From: Actinomycetota bacterium | GTDB lineage: Bacteria > Actinomycetota > Acidimicrobiia > Acidimicrobiales > JAHWKP01 | Reading direction: 5' to 3' | Assembly: GCA_019347775.1 (NCBI GenBank) | Contig: JAHWKP010000011.1 | Coordinates: forward strand, 1 to 18,575 | Length of the DNA stretch: 18,575 bases | Part shown: positions 14,357-18,575 of the stretch, piece after piece | How the letters are laid out: every line of letters starts with the position of its first letter | Numbering within the stretch: the stretch's first letter is position 1 | Program-made: the position numbers and the translations under genes | The notes under the pieces: model-generated | What the model was told of the DNA's origin: nothing | The model's input: only the letters and a program-made list of their open reading frames with translations | Database searches by the model: none

Positions 14357-16092
14357 CAACGGCCCATCTTTTCGCGCCCGGAGCTCTCGTCGCGACCGGA
14401 GACCCATTCGCGGACCCGGCGGTCGAGCACCTCGAGTGGAAGGGCCCCGGAGCCCAGCACGAAGTCGTGGAAGGCGCGGATGTCGAAGTCGGAACCTTGT
14501 TCTGCCTCCACGAAGGCCCTGAGCTCTTTGATCTTCAGCTCGCCGAGTTTGTAGGCCAAGGCCTGAGCGGGCCACACGAGGTACCGGTCGACCTCCACGA
14601 CGATGTCATGGCCCGCCTTGCCCGCATTGGCGGTGAAGAACTCGATCGCCTTGTCACGTGACCAGCCCAACGCATGCATACCGGTGTCGACTACCAGGCG
14701 GATAGCCCGCCACATCTCATACGTGAGCTGGCCAAAACGAGAGTGGGGGTCCTGGTAGAGGCCAAGGTCCGGCCCAAGGCTCTCGGCATACAGGCCCCAT
14801 CCCTCGACGTACGCGGTGTAGCCCGACCAGCCCCGTCGGAACCGCGGAACGTCTTCGAGTTCCTGCGCCAGGGCGATCTGGAGGTGGTGGCCCGGCACCG
14901 CTTCGTGCAAGGTGAGGGCTTCCATCTCCCACCGGGGTCGGGACGCAAGGTCGTAGGTGTTGGCGTAGTAGTAGCCGGGCCGGTTGGCCTCCGGCGATCC
15001 CGGCATGTAATAGGCCGTCGTCTGCGATCGCTCGGTGTGTGCCGGAACCGGCAGTACTCCGTAAGGCAGCCGGGGCAGCCGCCCGAACAACCGGCAGAGC
15101 TCGGGATCGACGCGCTTGCAAATGTCGCGGTAGGCGACCAGGAGCGACTCAGCATCGGTGAAGAAGAACTGCGGGTCGTTCCGGAGATGCTCGAAGAACT
15201 CCTCGAGTCCGCCGTCGAAGCCGGCTTCGGCCTTGACGATTTCCATCTCCGACCGGATGCGAGAGACCTCCGCCAGCCCGATCTCGTGGATCTCGCCAGC
15301 CGTCAGATCCGTCGTCGTGGACGATCGGATCGAGTGGGCGTACCAGGCTTCGCCGTCTGGCAGCTCGCTGGCCGCAGTCGACTCGCGCGCCCCCGGCACG
15401 TAGCTGTGCTCGATCCAGTCCGCGAAGTCGGCGAAGGCCGGCGCGACCGTATCGAGCACGACTGGAGCGGCCTGGCGCTTGGCTTCGCCGTCGAGCACGG
15501 CGAGGAACGGATTGACGGTTGGGTCGATGGAGGCGCAGGCGCGCACCTGGTCAGGCAGATCGCGCAGAGTGATCCGCGGGGGAGTGATGCCCCCCGTGAG
15601 GCCCTCTTCGAGCAGGTCGCGAACTTGGGAGACAAGGTCGGGAAGCGCCTGCAAACGAGCCAAGACATTGCCCACGCCCTCGGGGCTCTCGGCCGGGGTC
15701 GCTCCCAGCAACGTCGAGGTGTCCTGCTGCACGCCTTGCATCTGCGAGATGGCGAGGAGCTCACGGGGAAAGGCGGTGCCTTCTACGGCGCGACGGGTGT
15801 TGTATTCGAGCAGGTCATAGGACAGGCGGTCGGCTTCGCCGAGCTCGTCACGGTTAATCGACGCCAGCACTTTCAGCGGCTCGCCGACCTCGGCTTTGCG
15901 GCGGTCGATGGCCGAGCGTGAGTAGTCGGTCCACCGGTGGTCGTGCCCGGGGTGCCCGAAGTAGGTAGCGGCCTCGGGCGACTCCTCCATGGCGTGGTCC
16001 CACACCAGGTCGAAGAGCTGATGGAGGCGCTTGTCGGCTGGCTCGGCCTCGGCCGAAGCGATGATGGACCGGCAGGCCGCGGGGAAGTCCAT
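14356..16092 (-). CDS. DUF885-family putative zinc metallopeptidase
   Basis: The 578-residue product is a helical protein of typical DUF885 length with no signal peptide or membrane helix, so it is probably cytoplasmic. The active-site motif is ALTLHEAVPGHHLQIA, with His396-Glu397 and His402/His403. A further acid is likely in AYVEGWGLYAE (Glu430), as expected for a gluzincin-type zinc site. PAHTERSQTTAYYMPGSPEANRPGYYYANTYDL is the substrate-side block usual in the family (shown here by its start, 350-358, and end, 376-382). Substrate is unknown; oligopeptides are likely. It is the first gene of the operon with MoxR, DUF58 and TgpA. A TAACTT hexamer 9 nt before the ATG could be its -10. Confidence 0.9.
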   Translation of the reverse strand: MDFPAACRSIIASAEAEPADKRLHQLFDLVWDHAMEESPEAATYFGHPGHDHRWTDYSRSAIDRRKAEVGEPLKVLASINRDELGEADRLSYDLLEYNTRRAVEGTAFPRELLAISQMQGVQQDTSTLLGATPAESPEGVGNVLARLQALPDLVSQVRDLLEEGLTGGITPPRITLRDLPDQVRACASIDPTVNPFLAVLDGEAKRQAAPVVLDTVAPAFADFADWIEHSYVPGARESTAASELPDGEAWYAHSIRSSTTTDLTAGEIHEIGLAEVSRIRSEMEIVKAEAGFDGGLEEFFEHLRNDPQFFFTDAESLLVAYRDICKRVDPELCRLFGRLPRLPYGVLPVPAHTERSQTTAYYMPGSPEANRPGYYYANTYDLASRPRWEMEALTLHEAVPGHHLQIALAQELEDVPRFRRGWSGYTAYVEGWGLYAESLGPDLGLYQDPHSRFGQLTYEMWRAIRLVVDTGMHALGWSRDKAIEFFTANAGKAGHDIVVEVDRYLVWPAQALAYKLGELKIKELRAFVEAEQGSDFDIRAFHDFVLGSGALPLEVLDRRVREWVSGRDESSGREKMGR

Positions 16093-16101
16093 GGGCGGCT
16101 C

Positions 16102-16107
16102 AAGTTA
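16102..16107 (-). promoter_or_regulatory. Possible -10 hexamer (TAACTT) of the DUF885-MoxR operon
   Basis: On the minus strand TAACTT ends 9 nt before the ATG at 16092 with no ribosome binding site between. This fits a leaderless or nearly leaderless transcript starting the four-gene operon. Confidence 0.4.
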
Positions 16108-16150
16108 CCGGGCGCCTGAGCGATTCAAACGCAGATCATGATGGGAGAAC

Positions 16151-16390
16151 GTGAGACGAGACCTAGCGCTGGCAATTTTGCGGCGACCGCACCTCTGGCG
16201 GATCGCCCTCATCGAGACGTTTCGCATGGCGCCGCGGGGCTGGTGGCGGCGCAGGCCCTTCCTTCCCTTCGGCGACCCGAAGTACCTCGGCTTCCGCTCC
16301 GTCACCCAGTACGGCTCTCCTGATCGCGAGCCGCAGCCTGATGACGTGGTCGCGTGGTTGGAGTGGTGCAGAGCGAGCAGCCGTCGGTGA
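16151..16390 (+). CDS. Small basic Trp/Arg-rich protein of unknown function
   Basis: The 79-residue product begins MRRDLALAILRRPHLWRIAL and contains APRGWWRRRPFLPFGDPKYL and QPDDVVAWLEWCRASSRR. I believe similar short proteins occur in other actinobacteria, but cannot check here. Residues 3-25 could form an amphipathic helix, and the WW-RRR centre may bind membrane lipid or nucleic acid. No function is known. The start is a GTG with GGGAG only 3 nt upstream, close spacing for a ribosome binding site. It is divergent from the DUF885 gene by 58 bp and lies 99 bp upstream of the HNH gene. Confidence 0.72.
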   Translation: MRRDLALAILRRPHLWRIALIETFRMAPRGWWRRRPFLPFGDPKYLGFRSVTQYGSPDREPQPDDVVAWLEWCRASSRR

Positions 16391-16419
16391 CGGGTCGCGG
16401 GATTCCTCGCCTGCACGGG

Positions 16420-16425
16420 TAAAGT
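16420..16425 (+). promoter_or_regulatory. Possible -10 hexamer (TAAAGT) before the HNH leader peptide
   Basis: TAAAGT fits TANNNT and ends 9 nt before the ATG at 16435, which opens a 17-codon frame ending next to the HNH gene. TTGGCA just after it is not positioned as a -35 for any seen start. Confidence 0.35.
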
Positions 16426-16434
16426 TGGCAGCTG

Positions 16435-16488
16435 ATGGGGCAACCGGGGCCACCACCGATGCTGACCGCGCGGTCTTCGCGCCGCTGA
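16435..16488 (+). CDS. Possible 17-residue leader peptide (uORF) of the HNH gene
   Basis: ATG 16435 opens the frame MGQPGPPPMLTARSSRR, which stops at 16488, one base before the HNH ATG at 16490. It contains three consecutive prolines, a sequence that slows ribosomes lacking EF-P, and an Arg-rich end. The adjoining stop/start would allow coupled translation of the HNH gene, which has no ribosome binding site of its own. Existence is inferred only from start, stop and the upstream hexamer; a chance ORF of this size is quite possible. Confidence 0.3.
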   Translation: MGQPGPPPMLTARSSRR

Positions 16489-16489
16489 C

Positions 16490-16999
16490 ATGTCGCGGGC
16501 GCTCGTACTCAATGCTTCGTACGAACCGCTCTGCGTGGTCGCCACGCGACGGGCACTGATCCTGGTCATAGGCGGTAAAGCCGAGTTGGTGCATCCGGGA
16601 GCGGGAGTATTCCGGTCCGAGCGGGCCGCGTTCCCCGAACCGTCGGTCGTGCGGCTGACCCACTATGTGAAGGTGCCCTTCCGTGCCCGCGTGGCCCTCA
16701 ACCGGCGAGCAGTGTTCGCGCGCGACGGCCATCGCTGTCAGTACTGCGGCGCCGCCGCGGAGAACCTCGACCATGTGGTGCCGAGAAGCAAGGGCGGCCT
16801 CCATACGTGGGAGAACGTGGTGGCGGCCTGCCGGCCCTGCAACACCCGCAAGGAGGATCGCCTGCTGGCCGAGTCGGGTCTCAAGCTGCGAAGCCTCCCG
16901 TCGGCGCCACGGGCCAGAGCGTGGGTCGTGATGGCGGCCGGGGCGCTGCGCCCCGACTGGGAGCCGTACCTCGAGGCTTCGCTGTCAGCGTCGGCGTGA
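16490..16999 (+). CDS. HNH endonuclease-family protein
   Basis: The 169-residue product begins MSRALVLNASYEPLCVVATR, an N-terminal beta-rich segment common to a widespread bacterial HNH family. The His-metal finger follows: RCQYCG (Cys83, Cys86), LDHVVPRSKGG (Asp94, His95), TWENVVAACRPCNTRK (Asn109, Cys114, Cys117, Asn118). All zinc and catalytic residues appear intact. Such stand-alone HNH proteins cut DNA in vitro in some cases, but a cellular role is not established for this family. Its stop overlaps the next gene's GTG by 4 bp, so it is coupled to a lipoate-ligase-like protein. No phage or restriction genes are near. Confidence 0.9.
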   Translation: MSRALVLNASYEPLCVVATRRALILVIGGKAELVHPGAGVFRSERAAFPEPSVVRLTHYVKVPFRARVALNRRAVFARDGHRCQYCGAAAENLDHVVPRSKGGLHTWENVVAACRPCNTRKEDRLLAESGLKLRSLPSAPRARAWVVMAAGALRPDWEPYLEASLSASA

Positions 17000-17646
17000 G
17001 AGGCGGCGGCGCGTGGTCGTTCTCCACTGCGACCGGCACCTCCCAACAACTGCACGACCGTCCCCGCCCCGAGCCCATGGCGCGGCAGGTGGTCACATGC
17101 CGACCGATCGGCCGCGCCGTGGTGCTCGGCAGCACCCAGGCGGCGCCCCCGGTTGAGGCCCTGCCCGCCGGCGTGGCGCTGGCCCGACGAACGAGCGGGG
17201 GAGGAGCGGTTTGGGTCGCACCGGGGGAGTTTGTGTGGGTGGAGGTCGACCTGCCCGCCGGTGATGACCTGTGGGACGACGACGTCGGCAAATCGTTCAT
17301 GTGGCTCGGCCACGTGTGGGCTCAGGCGCTCAAGAAAGCCGGCGTCGGGGGAGCGACTGTCTGGGACGGCGGGTTGAAATGCGGCCCCGCCGGCCGGGAG
17401 CTGTGCTTCGCCTCGCTCGGCCCTGGTGAAGTGAGCGTGGCCGGACGCAAGGTCGTCGGCCTCAGCCAGCGCCGGACCCGCGAAGGCACGCGCTTCCACT
17501 GCGCTGCGCTGTTGCGCTGGTCGCCATTGCCACTCGCTCGCACGATGGGCGTCCCCGAAGCCGCCTGGCCCGAGCTCCAGGAACTGGCAGCAGGCTTGGA
17601 CGTCACCCCGGAGGAATTGATCGCCGCCTTCCTCGAGGCGCTGTAA
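16996..17646 (+). CDS. Lipoate-protein ligase A-like (BPL/LPL catalytic domain) protein
   Basis: The 216-residue product has the family's lipoyl/biotinyl transferase landmarks: VVLGSTQ (42-48), RRTSGGGAVWVAPGEF (64-79, the RRxSGGGxV loop) and the lysine motif GRKVVGLSQRR (150-160, Lys152). It is shorter than LplA (about 340 residues) and lacks the C-terminal accessory domain, like LipM/LipL-type or octanoyltransferase relatives. An acyl transfer to a lipoyl domain, or another carboxylate-amine ligation, is therefore plausible but unproven. The start is the GTG overlapping the HNH stop (GTGA); no dehydrogenase or glycine-cleavage gene is close. Confidence 0.83.
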   Translation: MRGGGAWSFSTATGTSQQLHDRPRPEPMARQVVTCRPIGRAVVLGSTQAAPPVEALPAGVALARRTSGGGAVWVAPGEFVWVEVDLPAGDDLWDDDVGKSFMWLGHVWAQALKKAGVGGATVWDGGLKCGPAGRELCFASLGPGEVSVAGRKVVGLSQRRTREGTRFHCAALLRWSPLPLARTMGVPEAAWPELQELAAGLDVTPEELIAAFLEAL

Positions 17647-17675
17647 AGCGCGGCATATCGGCGACGGGCTTCCAA

Positions 17676-17681
17676 TAGGCT
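17676..17681 (+). promoter_or_regulatory. Possible -10 hexamer (TAGGCT) for leaderless secreted-protein mRNA
   Basis: TAGGCT ends 7 nt before the ATG at 17689 in a 42-bp gap after the lipoate-ligase-like gene. No ribosome binding site is present, so a leaderless start is likely. Confidence 0.5.
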
Positions 17682-17688
17682 TTCCCGC

Positions 17689-18285
17689 ATGTGCAATCGG
17701 GTATTTGTTACGGCGGTCCTGTTCGCATCTCTGACGGCGGGTGCTCTCGCCCCGCCTGGCACGGCGGCGACTTCGGTCGAGTGGGAAGACCCGGCCGGCG
17801 ACGCCAACGGCGCGCCCCGGGTCGAGTCGACGCCCCGGCCGTCGGATCCCGAGTTGGACATCCTCTTCGCCAGCTACGCCGTGCAGGGGGAGAACCTCGT
17901 GGCGTCCATCCGGCTCGAGAAGCTCGGCACCGCTCCTGGCTCCTTTGGGTCGATTTACCGGTTCTACTTCACCCATAAGGACGCGAACTACTACATGATG
18001 GCTCGGACCGCCACGCCCGAGTATCCATATTCAACCGACCCGCGTTTCTATCGCATGGCCGAAAATGAGATCGAAGATTCCGAAGAGTTGAAGTGCGACT
18101 GCAAGGTGACGTTCGATGCCAAGGCCAACACCGTGTCCTTCTCTCTGAAGATGGCCGCGCTCAAGAAGGCGTTGAAGGGTGGTGGCGAGCTGACCGATCT
18201 GTATGTCAAGACCCTTCGGCGGGCCAATTTGTTCATCGACGCCGACACCGCCCGCGCGCCGGAGAAGGCCTCGCTGACGGTCTGA
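17689..18285 (+). CDS. Secreted protein of unknown function
   Basis: The 198-residue product has a signal peptide (MCNRVFVTAVLFASLTAGAL, cleavage likely near residues 26-27, GTAATS). The mature part begins VEWEDPAGDANGAP and SDPELDILFASYAVQGENLV. The D-PAGD-xN/D...LDI start is typical of beta-sandwich binding modules that hold Ca2+ or sugar (DOMON-like), which would fit the strand-rich sequence with FRFYFTH-type edges. A pair of cysteines (ELKCDCKV) sits at about 135-140. No catalytic motif is recognised. Transcription probably starts at the ATG itself. It is convergent with the HNH fragment at the right edge, and I see no hairpin in the 44-bp gap. Confidence 0.75.
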   Translation: MCNRVFVTAVLFASLTAGALAPPGTAATSVEWEDPAGDANGAPRVESTPRPSDPELDILFASYAVQGENLVASIRLEKLGTAPGSFGSIYRFYFTHKDANYYMMARTATPEYPYSTDPRFYRMAENEIEDSEELKCDCKVTFDAKANTVSFSLKMAALKKALKGGGELTDLYVKTLRRANLFIDADTARAPEKASLTV

Positions 18286-18329
18286 CTCTCCCGGCGCCTT
18301 CGGAGCGTCGCCCGGCTCGGTAGCCCAAC

Positions 18330-18575
18330 TCATGGCGGCGACCTCTCGCCGCCTGACGAGGTGACCCGCACCCACTTGCCGCCCTTGCAGACCACGCGGC
18401 CGGCTTCCTTCTCCCGATTATCGAACCCACACATGGGGTTCAGGTTGTCCTCCGACGTCGGACCGCCCCGGGAGAAAGGTTGCGCATGATCCCATTGAAT
18501 ATGGGCGGTGCGGTCGCAACCCTCGACGATGCAGATGACCTGACCCTGGTCGAGCACGCTCCGTACTAACAAAGC
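18330..18575 (-). CDS. HNH endonuclease C-terminus (cut by the right window edge)
   Basis: The frame is open to the window end, so the N-terminus is missing. The visible 81 residues hold a His-metal finger: VICIVEGCDRTAHIQWDHAQ, PFSRGGPTSEDNLNPMCGFDN and REKEAGRVV. The Cys and Asp-His pairs, the Asn in DNLNPMC and the second Cys match HNH nucleases, with RGGPTS like the finger of DUF222/13E12-type proteins, in which HNH sits at the C-terminus. Whether the full protein carries DUF222 cannot be seen. The C-terminal tail is basic and Ser/Gly-rich. Confidence 0.75.
   Translation of the reverse strand, partial: ALLVRSVLDQGQVICIVEGCDRTAHIQWDHAQPFSRGGPTSEDNLNPMCGFDNREKEAGRVVCKGGKWVRVTSSGGERSPP

Noticed and set aside
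14674..15921. 415-residue open frame antisense to the DUF885 gene
   Set aside because: Shadow of a high-GC coding region; the minus strand has clear DUF885 motifs through the same interval.
16738..17976. 412-residue open frame antisense to the HNH and lipoate-ligase-like genes
   Set aside because: No recognisable motif, and it opposes two genes with intact catalytic motifs.
18286..18329. Terminator between the secreted protein and the right-edge HNH gene
   Set aside because: GC-rich but no stem of useful length with a T-run could be drawn.

Overview
The window is GC-rich, densely packed chromosomal DNA from an actinomycete-type bacterium (Actinomycetota). An acidimicrobial or related deep lineage is my best guess, but that rank is inference. 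Evidence: LexA with GAAC-N4-GTTC SOS boxes, the lexA / LysM division-inhibitor / nrdR neighbourhood also found in mycobacteria and corynebacteria, a DUF3040 protein beside dinB, a MoxR-DUF58-transglutaminase operon, many GTG starts, and several starts that look leaderless. No RNA genes, insertion sequences, CRISPR arrays or phage genes were seen. No gap reaches 300 bp.

Layout. (1) 1-740: the N-terminal part of lexA (minus strand, cut by the window edge) is divergent from a small membrane-anchored LysM protein. Three LexA boxes lie in tandem between them. (2) 742-2955: a secreted Cu/Zn superoxide dismutase on the minus strand, then nrdR overlapping a phosphofructokinase whose residues 104/124 (Asp/Lys) predict use of pyrophosphate. 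(3) 2957-6262: SuhB-like phosphatase overlapping a Nudix hydrolase (minus), divergent from threonine aldolase plus a PIG-L deacetylase (plus), then a small two-helix membrane protein (minus). (4) 6282-9864: dinB, a DUF3040 membrane protein, a flavin split-barrel protein, and a UbiA-family prenyltransferase with its own N-terminal split-barrel domain. (5) 9878-16092: minus-strand operon of a DUF885 metallopeptidase, MoxR ATPase, DUF58 protein and TgpA-like transglutaminase. (6) 16151-17646: a small basic Trp-rich protein, an HNH endonuclease-like protein with a possible 17-residue leader peptide, and a lipoate-ligase-like protein. (7) 17689-18285: a secreted protein of unknown function, then the C-terminus of another HNH protein running in from the right edge.

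How the genes work together. The left end is a DNA-damage module: LexA represses itself and probably a division inhibitor. NrdR adds control of dNTP supply. DinB further on is a translesion polymerase, but no SOS box was seen upstream of it. The MoxR operon looks like a chaperone-assisted extracytoplasmic protein-processing system with a peptidase as its first gene. The split-barrel/UbiA pair suggests a flavin- or deazaflavin-linked step joined to synthesis of a prenylated lipid; substrate unknown.

The least expected observations are the split-barrel/UbiA fusion, the recurrent TANNNT hexamer exactly 7 nt before start codons, and the possible polyproline leader peptide before the HNH gene.
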